From Oreohelix idahoensis (Eukaryota > Mollusca > Gastropoda > Stylommatophora > Oreohelicidae), in contig JAMPIV010018787.1 in NCBI GenBank assembly GCA_024509875.1, positions 124,001 to 188,000 on the forward strand: a stretch of DNA of 64,000 bases, in the 5' to 3' direction. Under the pieces are notes generated by a model. It ran no database searches. It saw nothing but the letters and a program-made list of their open reading frames with translations, and was not told the DNA's origin. Shown piece by piece: positions 12,211 through 22,829 of this stretch (position 1 is its first letter; every line of letters starts with the position of its first letter). The position numbers and the translations under genes were made by a program.

Positions 12211-13813
12211 TTTTTTCTCTTATGTTGCGATCTACCGCGACCATTATTGCCTCTGCAATTATCATTAAAGTCCCTACTGTAATTTTTATCCTGGTTTGAG
12301 TTCCAGTTTCCATAACTGTCATTACTATCTCTATGCTGTTGAGAACCTCTATTATCTTGGTATTGAGGTCTCTGCATAAAATATTTCCCTCTATACCGAT
12401 TACCTTTGTGAAAATTTCTAAAGTTAACCGGAGTAGAATAACGTGTAGTATTAGGTTGTCTCCAGTTCTGGGAAGAAGAATCACCCTGGAATTGATCACT
12501 ATGGTTCTGGGCATAATTACGATTACTCTTTTTATTGAAATTTTTCTGGCTACCCTGAAATTTACGCATAAAATTTGGGCCATAAGGTGCTGCCGAAGCA
12601 ACTGGCAGACCTTCTTTCACCTTAGAGTTACTAATGGTTATGTGCGGATGCGCAGTAACATACTGGCTACAGTATTCTTCCATTTCTTTTATGTTTTTAG
12701 GCTTACGCTCATGAAGAAAAGATAGAAAAGCTTCATTAACAGAAGACATAACCTTATCTCTAAGTAGTAAATCCATAAGAGCTTCAAATGTATTTTCTGT
12801 CTTAGACAACTCAACCCATCGTAAAAAAGTAAGACGGATGCCTGAGATGAATTCAGAGAATTCAACTCCAGTTTCTGGTAACATGGTTTTAAATTTAAGA
12901 CGATATCCGTCCTCGTTAAGTTGGTACTTCTTTAACAATGCCGCCCTGACAACCTCATAGTTGTTTTTGTCAGGCACATCTACCATACTCAACAAAGTCA
13001 AAGCATCACCTCTAAGTATCTTGGACAGATGATACACATATAATGTTTTATCTATATTATGCACATTACATGCACTTTCAAATCTATCTAGATAAAATGT
13101 TATATCATCGATTGAGGGATTAAATGCTGGTAGATTAAGCTTGAAATCCTTAGCATTAGTCTTATTTGACACCTTATTTGCATCATTAGCATTACCAGTG
13201 TTCAATAACTTTAACTTCTCTAACTCTAAAGCTAAGACTTTTTCATCATGTTCCATTTTTGCTTTTCTCTCATCAGCCTCTCTTTGTAACCTTCTTTCTT
13301 CAGCCTCAGCCTGTAACTTTCTTTCTTCAGCCTGGGCCTGTAACTTTCTTTCTTCAGCCTGGGCCTGTAACTTTTTTTTCTTCAGCCTCTATTTCAAGTC
13401 TCTTATTTTCAGCTTCTTTTTCAAGTCTCTTATTTTCAGCTTCTTTTTCAAGTCTCTTATTTTCAGCTTCTTTTTCAAGTCTCTTATTTTCAGCTTCTTT
13501 TTCAAGTCTCTTATTTTCAGCTTCTTTTTCAAGTCTCTTATTTTCAGCTTCAGCCTGAAGCCTCTTCTCCTGAAATTCTGCTTCTCTTTTTTTGTTTTTC
13601 CATTTCCATTTGAAATCTTTTTTCCTCCACCTGCATCTGCAGTTTCTTTTGTTCTATTTCAGCCTCTATTCTCTTTTGTTCAGTTTGTTCTTTCATTTTC
13701 TTTTCTTCCGACTTCAATGCCTTGGCATATTGAACAGTCGCAAATTCTTCTAATTTATCACCTGTCTTCCCAAGGGCTTTACCCTGCTCAATAAAGTACT
13801 CAAATGTAGACAT
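12162..13813 (-). pseudogene. gag: G1 gag (two single-base shifts)
   Basis: The gag start is the ATG at 13813 (MSTFEYFIEQ), followed by a long charged coiled coil. A frameshift at the run of seven T near 13586 and another at the run of eight T near 13372 break the helix. From 13256 a 364-codon frame gives the capsid-like retrotransposon gag domain (FYLDRFESAC, YHLSKILRGDAL, LLLRDKVMSS) and then an Asn/Arg/Gln/Ser-rich tail that probably binds nucleic acid. No CCHC knuckle is seen in the tail. The layout matches G3 gag closely. Confidence 0.85.
13303..13558 (-). repeat. 27-bp in-frame repeats encoding gag coiled coil
   Basis: Two blocks of 27-bp units. About three copies read AEERKLQAQ on the minus strand and about six read AENKRLEKE. 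Nine-residue charged units extend the coiled coil without changing frame. One of the first-type units has an extra T (run of eight near 13372), which shifts the frame. Confidence 0.85.
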
Positions 13814-15379
13814 GATGTCTAAAATGTGAGTACAGAACCTGAAATAATTAATTATCTTATTTCAATGTTAAATAGCAACAAGACTTAATAAAGTGCTTGT
13901 ATAATCTCTATGTTGAACCCAATCTCTGTGGGAAACAGGAGTTGACACCAACTTGTATTATCAAATGTATAATAATATCACAAGTCACCTCTTAATTAAC
14001 AGTGCACTACCCAAATCAGTGCATAACCATCAGTTATTTATCATAACTGCACTACAATAGTGCATAAGCAAAAAACACCAGTTAGTTATGATAAGTGCAC
14101 TATAGACCAATAGTGCATGAGCATATATTAACAATAGTGAAAGCTAACTATGCAAGAACTATGTAAACAATAACAAGACAATGTAAACAATAACAAAGGT
14201 CACCAACAATGTAAACAATAACAAAGATCAAAAGTCAATGTAAACAACAACAAAGATCAGAGTCAATGTAAACAACAACAAAGATCAGAGTCAATGTAAA
14301 CAATAACAAAGATCAAAGTCAATGTAAACAACAACAACAAAGACAAAAACAATATGAAAACATTCGCATAAGTCAAATACACAAACAGCAAAACTAAAAA
14401 GAAATATGCGAAGATATGACTAACAAATGACGCTACAGTGTATACACAAAAATATACGTAAAGAACTGAATAATAGCAAAGGGGAGACCTACAAATACAA
14501 ACAATCGAAATCGAAACTAAATAACACAAAGAAAGAGAGAAAGAAAAAAGAATAAAAAAATATATATATATACAAGAAACAAAAATAAAGCACACAACTC
14601 GTCACAACTAAACAGATATAGCAACGATTGTCGCTAGCAAATTTCACTGTAGGAAATTCGCACAGTCCCTAACGAAAACGCTAACAGTAGAACCTCTGTG
14701 ACGTGGTATCTTCTACTGAAAGACACCGCCCAACCGAGAAAACCCGCTGAAATATAAACATATAAATATACAAATAACAAATAACATATAACATATAAAC
14801 ATGTATCATGAAAACAATAGGAGAAAGTGTGAAAGTACAGAAGGCTCAGTTAGAACATAAGGGCACAGTTCACAAACAAAACAGGCCACTTAACTTCTAT
14901 AAATCCAGCGTCAGCACGGTGCAGAACAGGATGTAATCAGCATTCTGAGGATAATGATCCAACGTTGATTAACTTCTGCTCCCATAAACAGCCATGACGA
15001 AGGAAATGAGCTTCTAATACTGCAACAGTTGTTACGGCACTTGACCTTCTGAATCTTCTAAATTGATTTAACCGGCACTTGACCTTCTGAACCCGCAACA
15101 GTACCCCTGAGACCGGAACAGTTGTTACGGCACTTGTCCTTCTTTTCACCAGATCAGGAAATCCATTCGCTCGGTACTTGTCCTTCTAATTTTACATAAA
15201 CTTCAATATTGCCGAGCAGCGCCGGGTAGTTTCAAAATCAGCAACTGTCAGAAAATCCGGATACTTTCAATAAAATTTCTTGTAAGGTGGTAGTTGATGC
15301 TGTAGTTGTATCTAGTATGATGATGATGTCTGGGTTTGCTGACCCCCTTGATAGCTGGAATCAGAGTGAACCAACCTAT
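13814..15379 (-). other. G1 leader, rich in short tandem repeats
   Basis: The 1.6-kb untranslated region between 5' LTR and gag. It contains about six copies of a 28-bp unit (core AATGTAAACAACAACAAAG) at 14161-14345, paired segments ending AGTGCAT near 14040-14120, and repeated GGCACTTG-CCTTCT words near 15030-15190. It has no ORF with a domain. Packaging or translation signals would be expected here, but none can be identified by eye. Confidence 0.65.
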
Positions 15380-15498
15380 GGCCACCAAAAATGATATGGT
15401 GCGCCAAAATATCAGATGATAGAACCAGCTCTGGCCACCAAAAATGATATGGTGCGCCAAAATATCAGATGATAGAACCAGCTCTGGCCACCAAAAAA
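15380..15498 (-). repeat. 53-bp tandem repeat at the G1 primer-binding site
   Basis: Units start at 15380 and 15433, with a 13-base third start at 15486 that abuts the LTR. On the element strand each unit begins TTTTTGGTGGCCAGAGC, so the candidate primer-binding site TGGTGGCCAGAGC next to the LTR is present in tandem. Each unit also ends CCATATCA, resembling the LTR terminus CTTATCA. The primer tRNA is not identified. Confidence 0.7.
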
Positions 15499-16886
15499 TG
15501 ATAAGGGTGGATTTGAGCTGAAGTGGTAACTTGCCACCCTTATCGACACCTGGTTTTAAAGTGTAAGATGTAGGTGTCTTCTCTGATTTAGGATGTTGCT
15601 GTGTATGTGGTAGTGGAACAGTTCACAGGGTTATCACACAGGCAACATGACGTGTAGAGTCATAGAAAGGGTAACTTCGTTGTATAAGTTTCTTCCATTT
15701 ATTGCACGCCACAAAACAGTCATGATACTTATGACATCAACATAGTTAACGAGTTCAGCAAGATGATATGGCACATTGAAAACAATTTCTGTAGTCAGCA
15801 ATGACAGCTGTTGTATATATGCGTCATAAGACATCACAGTTCAATAGATTCAGAAATTCATAAATCATAGAGTTCTAGTTCGTGAAGCTGTATAAATAAT
15901 AATAATTTCTATAACTTCTGCAACAGTGTCAGCTACAGATCTTCAATGTTCATAAACAATAATAAATGCTCCCATTCTGATGCTAGCAGATCAGTTGTAT
16001 ACAATAAGTCCGTTTACTGTCTGCACGTGAATAGCATACATGGGCTACAGGTCAGCTCGACCTTTATAATGTTCCTAAGTCTAACCATCTGACTTGGACG
16101 TGATCTCTGATATAACGAATCCTGGAACACAGACAATAGTCTTGTTGGTCTAGAGCGACCCATATATATTTAACTAGTTCAGGTATAAAGCTACCGGTGA
16201 CTTAATCCTAGTCAAAGTACCTCTCCATTTTGCATCACACAGGCGAGCAAATAGGCGACAAAATGACGAACCTCTAGATGATAGCATAAAGTTCGATACA
16301 AGAGGAATTACCTTATTTCGGAAAATCAACCATGAACATATGCCTCCAGGCAGGCGTGAATAATACTGGGAAATAGTCTAGTTAGCTAACTAACTCACAA
16401 AGACACTGTATTTCCCTCAGAGAATCACAAGACGCAGTTGCGTCTGCTCGCTTCTTAAACCATTTCTCAACTGCCCGAACTGGGCGGAACACACAGAACG
16501 AACTCCCAGCTTTTGACATGCGCAGAACGACAATCTCTGAGTTGCCGTTCACAATAAGACGATTCTAAGAACATTCGAGATAAAAGTCTTACACAGTCGC
16601 GCCTTTTATGGTCATGAAAAGAAGCGTTAAGAAAGGTTTCAGACATCTACCATAGTTGACTGGTACTACCAAATAAGGAGATGTGGTCACGCTTCGTTCA
16701 AGAAATTATAGACCGAACGTGTCTCTATACAAGAGAAGGCAAACTCCTAAAAAAATTGTAGTTTCGATAACTCGGATTATGTCCCTTTGACCATAGAAAA
16801 CATAATACACACTTCAGTCAAAAAATGATCATACATGTCAAAAAATGTTTATACAAACGAAAAATAATAATGATCCGTGCGTAACA
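15499..16886 (-). repeat. G1 5' LTR
   Basis: 1388 bp, about 99.6% identical to the 3' copy by eye. It ends at 16886 with TAACA on the plus strand, immediately followed by the GTTGG duplication and the resumed G2 gag helix. Confidence 0.95.
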
Positions 16887-16891
16887 GTTGG

Positions 16892-17492
16892 CTGAAGAGA
16901 AGAGGTTACAAATTGAGGCTGAGACTAAGAGGCTGCAGATTGAGGCTGACAAAGAGGCTAAAGCATTACAGGCAGAAGAAAAACGACAGCAAAGGGAAGC
17001 AGAAGATAAAAGATTGACTGCCGAAAGGGAGGCAGAACATAAATCGGGCCGAAAGGGAGGCAGAAGATAAATAGGCCGAAAGGGAGGCAGAAGATAGAAG
17101 GTTGCAAAGGGAGCACGAATTACGACTAAGGGAGCTGGAGTTACATGGCCAGGCTCCTGAAAATGGTGCCAGCCCTTTTGCCTCAGATGCTGCAGCTAGT
17201 CAGGGTGCCTCAAACTCAGCTATGGGGTTTCATTTAGACCATTTTGTTGAAAAAGACGATGACATCAAGGGGTACCTCAGTCGTTTTGAGTTATTAGCTA
17301 CTACATATGGGTTAGAGAGAGAGAGGTGGAGTTTAAAGTTATCACAGGGACTGAGAGGTACTTCTTACGAAGTCTTCGCAAAAATGAACAGAGAAGACCA
17401 AGACAATTATGACATGTTAAAGCAGGCTTTGTTATTGAGGTACGAAAAAAAATGGTGAATTTTATCGTAAGAAATTTAGAAATGCCAAACTG
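16892..17492 (+). pseudogene. gag: G2 gag, middle piece (frameshifts and a stop)
   Basis: Continues the 6416 frame with a Lys/Glu/Arg coiled coil (AEEKRLQIEA-like units). A one-base insertion near 17047 and an in-frame TAG near 17071 break the helix where the word GAAAGGGAGGCAGAA is repeated. The frame 17102-17458 then carries the gag domain (HLDHFVEKDD, YLSRFELLAT, LKLSQGLRGT). It ends at a run of eight A near 17446, where one A too many shifts the frame. The C-terminal gag part resumes in the frame from 17493. Confidence 0.85.
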
Positions 17493-20400
17493 TTGTCTGG
17501 GGAGACATACCACCAATTCTCTGCCAGACTGGAAACCTATTTGGAGAAATGGACTGCTCTGGGGAAGACCCAAGATCTTAAAGAGTTGATCATGATAGAG
17601 CAATTGAGAGAGTCCATGGCTCCAGACATGAGAAAATTTCTCATGGAACAAGGTGCAGAGAAGTTGGGGGAGGTTTTAAATGTCGCTGAGAGGTATCAGG
17701 CAGCCCAGGCAGAGGTAAGTGGCAATAAAAAGAAGCACATAGAAACTTTTAAAGCTCCACAGCCATTTAATAAATTTGATAATAGAGAACAGGGTAATAA
17801 AGGCAGGACAAACTTTGAACGGCCAAGAAATGACTATCGAGACCGAAACTCACAGTTCAATGACCAAAAATACAATGAAAGAAAACCGTTTAACCAAGGA
17901 AAAAGATGGTGCAAATGGTGCAAGAAAGATAACCATAACACCGAATTTTGTAGAAGGAAACCTTCAAACATTGCTGCAATGAAGTCGGGGACTCAAAGAT
18001 TAAAGGTTAATCCTAATGGACAGCAGGAACCTTATCACCCCCCAGTTTGTGAGGATGTTATTTGTAATGGGGTCACCATAAGGTGCCTTTATGATACAGG
18101 TTTGGATTATGATTCAGTTGTGAAGTCTAGCCTAGTGGACCCAAGTCAGTATACCACAGAAACAGTGGAAATACAAGGGGCGACTAAGGACATACCACTC
18201 ATGACACTTCCCATCGCAAGGATAACGGTGAAAACTCGCTATGTGGAAGGAGAAATCAGAGCAGCAGTGATAGATGAACCAATCTACCCTCTGATATTGG
18301 GGTGTAGATACGTCTTCTTGGGTAATCCCGAGAGACCTGTGATCATGGCGACAGTGCAGACCAGGTCACAGAAAAAGGAGGAAGAAGGTGAACCTATAAA
18401 TGCTCATCCAGAGGAGATGAGGAAGGCGCAGGCTGAGGATAGGACACTCAAGCCATGTTTTAAAAAATTGCCCAAATGCCACACACCTCCAAGCAAGGGA
18501 GAATATTTTATGAAGAACAAACTATTATACAGGAAGGCCGGAACTGGAACAAATGGTCACAACCAGCTGGTTCTTATAAAAAGATATGTCAAATCCTGTC
18601 CAGAATGTCAAAGGGTAGCTCCAAAGCACTGGACTGCTCCTGCAACTCTAGGGGAAATGCCCATAGTGGGAACACCTTTTGAGAGGGTTGCAGTGGATAT
18701 TGTGGGACCTCTCACTCGGACCAAGAGGAGGAACTGTTACATCCTTACTCTGGTGGACACTTGTTTTATGTGGGGAGAGGGGATAGCCCTGCCATCAATT
18801 GATTCAAAACATGTAGCAGAGGCACTACTTACAATATTCACAAGATTAGGATTCCCGCATCAAATCTTGACTGATAATGGCTCTCAGTTCAAGGGGAAAC
18901 TAACGGAAGAAGTTTTTAAGCTATTTCAAGCCAGACACTTTCATTGTAGTCCGTACCACCCACAAGGGAACGGCCAGGTAGAGAGGTTTAATGGGACTCT
19001 CATTTCTATCCTGAGGAAGCTGGCACACGAAAAACCGGATCTGTGGGATCAATTCCTGCCAGCCGCATTGTTTGCGTATCGGGAGGTACCACATAGTTCA
19101 ACCGGGATGGCTCCCGCAACTCTGCTATTTGGGAGGCCAATAAAAGGTCCATTAGAAGCACTATTAAGAACCTGGACAGATGAGAAGGCAGAAGAGATTG
19201 TTACCTCATCTTATCAATACGTGAACGAACTGACCACTCGTCTGAAAGCTGGATGGAAACTGGCAAATGATAATTTGAGACAAGCCAGGAAGAAACATGC
19301 AGCATATTTTAATAGGAAGGCAAAGGACAGAGAACTGGCAGTGGGAGAGAAGGTGCTTCTTCTACTACCCGGCAGCCAGAATAAATTACAAATTGGATGG
19401 CAAGATCCATATACGGTTCTAGAGAAGGTGTCTAGAACAAACTATAAAATTGACAAAAAGGGGAAGGAGAAAGTTTATCATGTAAACCTTTTAAAGAAGT
19501 ATCTGGACAGGCCACTCCAGGAAAGCACCCCCTTACTGACCTTGGCTATCGCAACTCAAATGCAAAAGGAACCACTCACCTCGCATGAATACCCATTACA
19601 TCCTTGTGAAACAGCGGCACAAGTAAAAGTCAGTAAGCACCTGACTAAAAATCAGAGGGAGAGAGTTCAACAGGTTCTGGAGGAACATACAGATGTATTA
19701 ACAGATAAACCAGGACATACAAATTTGCTACAGTATGACATGAAACTGGTAGACTCAAACCCAATCTGTATGAGAGCCTATTCTATTCCGTTCGCGAAGG
19801 AGAAGGCATTGAAGGAAGAAATAGATTATTTGTTGAAGGAAGGGATTATTTCACACAGTGAATCATCTTTTAGCTCCAGTGTCGTTTTGTTGAGGAAACC
19901 GTCTGGGGAACACAGACTGTGCATAGATTACAGGAAACTGAATGCTGTCACAGAAGGACAAGTGGATCCATTACCAGACACAAAACAGTTATTTGCAAGA
20001 TTAAACAAGGCAAAATACTTTTCAAAGGTGGATCTTAGTAAAGGCTATTACCAGATTCCAGTGAAGCCTGAAGTGAGACCTTATTTAGCGTTTAGCACAT
20101 CGGAAGGACATTATGAATTCAACATGCTACCATTCGGACTGAAAAATGCTCCGAGTGTATCTTCAAGGATGATGCGCAAATTGTTGGATCCCCTGAATAA
20201 CCCATGTATCACGAATTTCATGGATGATATTCTCGTCGCCACAGAGACATTTGAAGAACACATTGAAGCTCTAAAAATGTTATTTGATAGGCTTAGGGAG
20301 GCAAACTTAACTGCTAGGCCAACAAAATGTTGTATTGGATGCAAAGAGTTGGAATTCTTGGGACACACTGTATATCAGGGTAACATGACCCCTGATCGCA

Positions 20401-21005
20401 AGAACTTGGAAAAACTGCAGAGAGCACCTAGACCACAAACAAAAAAGGACGTGCGATCATTCGTGTCGTTATGCGGATTCTATCAAAAATATATCAAAAA
20501 TTTTAACTCTATTTGTGCTCCTCTGACTGATCTGACTCGCAAGGGACTTCCAGATAAAATTATTTGGACTGCGCAATGTGAATTAGCTTTCCAGGAATTA
20601 AAGGAAAAACTCACTAGCAAGCCTATTCTCAAATTGCCTGATTTGACACAGGACGGGGCGGCCTTGTTGCAGAGGTCATCTTCACCCGATGGGGAACTGA
20701 ACCCAGTCGCTTATGCCAGCCGCAAATTGAATAAAGCGGAACAAGGATATTCCACAAGCGAAAAGGAATGTTTAGCGTTAATCTGGGCAATAAAGAAGTT
20801 TCAAATCTATCTGTATGGTAGGACTTTTGTGGTCCAGACGGATCATCAGCCCCTCGTATTCTTATCTCAGGCTAAGCATGAAAACGCAAGATTGTTGAGG
20901 TGGTCTTTATTGTTGCAACCTTATCAGTTTATTATCCAATACATCCCAGGGTCATTGAATGTCGGTGCAGATTTCCTCAGTCGGCACTCCTGTGATCAAA
21001 ATTAG
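17493..21005 (+). CDS. gag-pol: G2 gag C-terminus plus protease, integrase, RT, RNase H
   Basis: An open frame of 1170 codons, itself a continuation of gag. A CCHC knuckle is at residues 140-153 (Cys140, Cys143, His148, Cys153). Retropepsin has DTG at 201-203 and LILGCR near 268. Integrase has Asp402, Asp461 and Glu497 (DD35E), then a GWQDPYTVL block of GPY type. RT has DLSKGYYQIP and FMDD near 909-912. RNase H ends VGADFLSR. Two in-frame deletions are evident. The His pair of the HHCC finger is gone, with IKRYVKSCPECQ following LVL directly near 18570. The RNase H segment with the first catalytic Asp is missing near 20655. The frame is therefore open but integrase and RNase H should be defective. 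Confidence 0.92.
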   Translation: MSGETYHQFSARLETYLEKWTALGKTQDLKELIMIEQLRESMAPDMRKFLMEQGAEKLGEVLNVAERYQAAQAEVSGNKKKHIETFKAPQPFNKFDNREQGNKGRTNFERPRNDYRDRNSQFNDQKYNERKPFNQGKRWCKWCKKDNHNTEFCRRKPSNIAAMKSGTQRLKVNPNGQQEPYHPPVCEDVICNGVTIRCLYDTGLDYDSVVKSSLVDPSQYTTETVEIQGATKDIPLMTLPIARITVKTRYVEGEIRAAVIDEPIYPLILGCRYVFLGNPERPVIMATVQTRSQKKEEEGEPINAHPEEMRKAQAEDRTLKPCFKKLPKCHTPPSKGEYFMKNKLLYRKAGTGTNGHNQLVLIKRYVKSCPECQRVAPKHWTAPATLGEMPIVGTPFERVAVDIVGPLTRTKRRNCYILTLVDTCFMWGEGIALPSIDSKHVAEALLTIFTRLGFPHQILTDNGSQFKGKLTEEVFKLFQARHFHCSPYHPQGNGQVERFNGTLISILRKLAHEKPDLWDQFLPAALFAYREVPHSSTGMAPATLLFGRPIKGPLEALLRTWTDEKAEEIVTSSYQYVNELTTRLKAGWKLANDNLRQARKKHAAYFNRKAKDRELAVGEKVLLLLPGSQNKLQIGWQDPYTVLEKVSRTNYKIDKKGKEKVYHVNLLKKYLDRPLQESTPLLTLAIATQMQKEPLTSHEYPLHPCETAAQVKVSKHLTKNQRERVQQVLEEHTDVLTDKPGHTNLLQYDMKLVDSNPICMRAYSIPFAKEKALKEEIDYLLKEGIISHSESSFSSSVVLLRKPSGEHRLCIDYRKLNAVTEGQVDPLPDTKQLFARLNKAKYFSKVDLSKGYYQIPVKPEVRPYLAFSTSEGHYEFNMLPFGLKNAPSVSSRMMRKLLDPLNNPCITNFMDDILVATETFEEHIEALKMLFDRLREANLTARPTKCCIGCKELEFLGHTVYQGNMTPDRKNLEKLQRAPRPQTKKDVRSFVSLCGFYQKYIKNFNSICAPLTDLTRKGLPDKIIWTAQCELAFQELKEKLTSKPILKLPDLTQDGAALLQRSSSPDGELNPVAYASRKLNKAEQGYSTSEKECLALIWAIKKFQIYLYGRTFVVQTDHQPLVFLSQAKHENARLLRWSLLLQPYQFIIQYIPGSLNVGADFLSRHSCDQN

Positions 21006-21093
21006 AGTAGTGGCAGGCGTGAGGAGAGATTTTATCTATGTGTATCACTGGTTTTGGAACTTGCCGTAGTGCATGTTCTCAGGTGGGGACATG
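21006..21093 (+). other. G2 3' UTR with polypurine tract
   Basis: After the TAG stop, 88 bases lead to AGGTGGGGACATG immediately before the 3' LTR TG. This is a plausible polypurine tract priming plus-strand DNA. Confidence 0.65.
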
Positions 21094-22824
21094 TGTGATG
21101 ATATCACCATGATACAACGTTAAAATATCTCCAAAATTAACGATGAAATGTAGGGTTAAAAATAATTCGTAAGATACTAGGAGACATGCTCGCCCATGCC
21201 AGCCCTTCCCACCGCCATTTAAAACTAACGAGTTAGAAGTGCAGACGAAACGTTTACCCTTTGTAGACGGGAGAGAACGGAGGACACAAAAAAGGAAAAA
21301 TGTGACTGAACACGTGTTTGAAGTTCGAACGGCAAAAAGACGCAAGTGGGGGTGAAAGAAAAAAAAAAAGTCACGTCCCGAGTTGACATAAAGTAAGGAA
21401 ATGGACAAGAAACGGACATTAGCTCTTGATCGAGACAGTCATTTCTTGGACGTTTTTCGATACTTGGTCTTTATTTGAATGCCGCGGCAAAACACACGAG
21501 GGGAGGTTCTCGAACAAATTTTAAAAATTTAAACTTGAGAAAAATATGTTTTTTCTTAATAATAGAGTTATGACAATAAAACCTAGCTAGTTTGATAGCC
21601 CATCTTGAGCAGAGAAATAATATGCTTTCAATTATACAGACGGATAGATAATAAGGAAGATATTGACAAAAGACTGTATGGTTCATATCAGGCAAGCGAC
21701 TGCACTGTTAACCCATAATACTTGACTGAGATTTGACTGAAGTGACTTTTGGTTGCCAATTTGAAAGTTAGGGGGGAAGTCGGCGATTGGTCAACGCATT
21801 TTATAGTAGCGTGATAGAGAGGTGAAAGTTTGCCATTTGACATAAGTCTGTTCAGAGACGCAGTTTGAATCCATAGTGGTGTTGATCCCTAAGAATATAA
21901 CTATATAGTGGGACGCCATCATACGGCCAGCAGCTCAGCTGAGTTTTGCTAGCAAATGTAACTGTGTTCTCAATTCTGAATTCTGAACTGTGAGTTTCTA
22001 TTTGGCACCAAAGCGGTGTCAAATACTGTAGTAATATATACAAGTGTGGACCAGAGCAGTCTATCATTGTGTCAGAGCAGCCGTATATTGCCCCCAGCAC
22101 GGAGAGGTGGGGCCACCAGACTTCTGTACAGGATCGATGCAGGCAGATAAGTCATATCTGGCCTGCTGGACTTTCACCAACAAAATTTTCACTAAATTAT
22201 CTCTAATTTACCATCAAATAAAGCCATGACATTGGGGAAATTAAACTATATATATTTATCCCTTAAGTCAACGGACAATGTTTGGCAGTCATAGACTGGG
22301 AGTGATGACACTATCCCAACAGCATATCTAGTAATAAGTTCTCCTGTGACTATCTTAATATAATTATTATTAACCAGTCATTTGAAATAATTAAGTACAC
22401 ATTTTCCATTTTATTATGTCATATGATTTTGCATTCCATTTATGACTCCATAATATTTCTTATGTTCTGACCAACTAAACATTTGGTTCAGAACAAAATA
22501 AATTTATCAAAAGATTTAACCTTTAAAAACTAAAACCGCCTGAGTTAGTTCAGTGTGTTATAAGTTTTATTAATATTATTAGACTTCTTAAATATCTGTG
22601 TGTGTGTGTGTGTAATCTACCACAACACATTACATATCAGTACCCTAGACTTTTTAATGTAGCCACATTCATTAGTAAAAAAAAAGATATGTGTGAGGTC
22701 GTAAGTGGTAGTAAGAAGGGCCTTCTGTAATTCACATCTACATTTATCTCAGGAGCCTTCACAGCTGACCTCATACATCACACTAGGTGACATCAACCAT
22801 ACAATACCATCAAAATCCACTACA
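21094..22824 (+). repeat. G2 3' LTR
   Basis: 1731 bp, TG..CA, followed by the GGCAT duplication. It lacks about 200 bp found in the 5' copy (junction near 21718). It preserves the empty site of the solo LTR that interrupts the 5' copy. Confidence 0.93.
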
Positions 22825-22829
22825 GGCAT

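Larger units (their letters stand above)
6588..16886 (-). mobile_element. Ty3/Gypsy LTR retrotransposon G1 (Gmr1-like order), nested in G2 gag
   Basis: A complete 10.3-kb element on the minus strand: 5' LTR 15499-16886, leader, gag, protease, integrase-RT-RNase H, then 3' LTR 6588-7966. The ends are TG..CA (TGTTACG..TTATCA on the element strand). The GTTGG duplication is at 6583-6587 and 16887-16891. The LTRs differ by about five substitutions and three indels by eye, so the insertion is recent. Coding is broken only by single-base shifts at T/A runs. The 894-codon integrase-RT-RNase H frame is open. It lies antiparallel to its host G2. Confidence 0.95.
2137..22829 (+). mobile_element. Ty3/Gypsy LTR retrotransposon G2 (Gmr1-like order), host of two nested insertions
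   Basis: The element runs from TGTGATGATATC at 2142 to CCACTACA at 22824. It is flanked by identical 5-bp duplications GGCAT (2137-2141 and 22825-22829). Removing the solo LTR (4006-6079) and G1 (6588-16886), each with one duplication copy, leaves about 8.3 kb: 5' LTR, leader, gag, pol and 3' LTR. The domain order is CCHC knuckle, protease, integrase, RT, RNase H. Gag is split by G1 and also carries frameshifts and a stop, so the copy cannot act on its own. The flanks look like the two halves of a LINE 5' region continuing at 22830. Confidence 0.93.

Noticed and set aside
12162..12601. Programmed frameshift between gag and protease in G1
   Set aside because: The relative G3 reads through this boundary in one frame, and the G1 offset falls at a run of six T, so a length change is more likely.
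13141..13794. 217-codon plus-strand frame rich in Phe and Ser repeats
   Set aside because: It is the antisense of the 27-bp gag coiled-coil repeats; real coding is on the minus strand.
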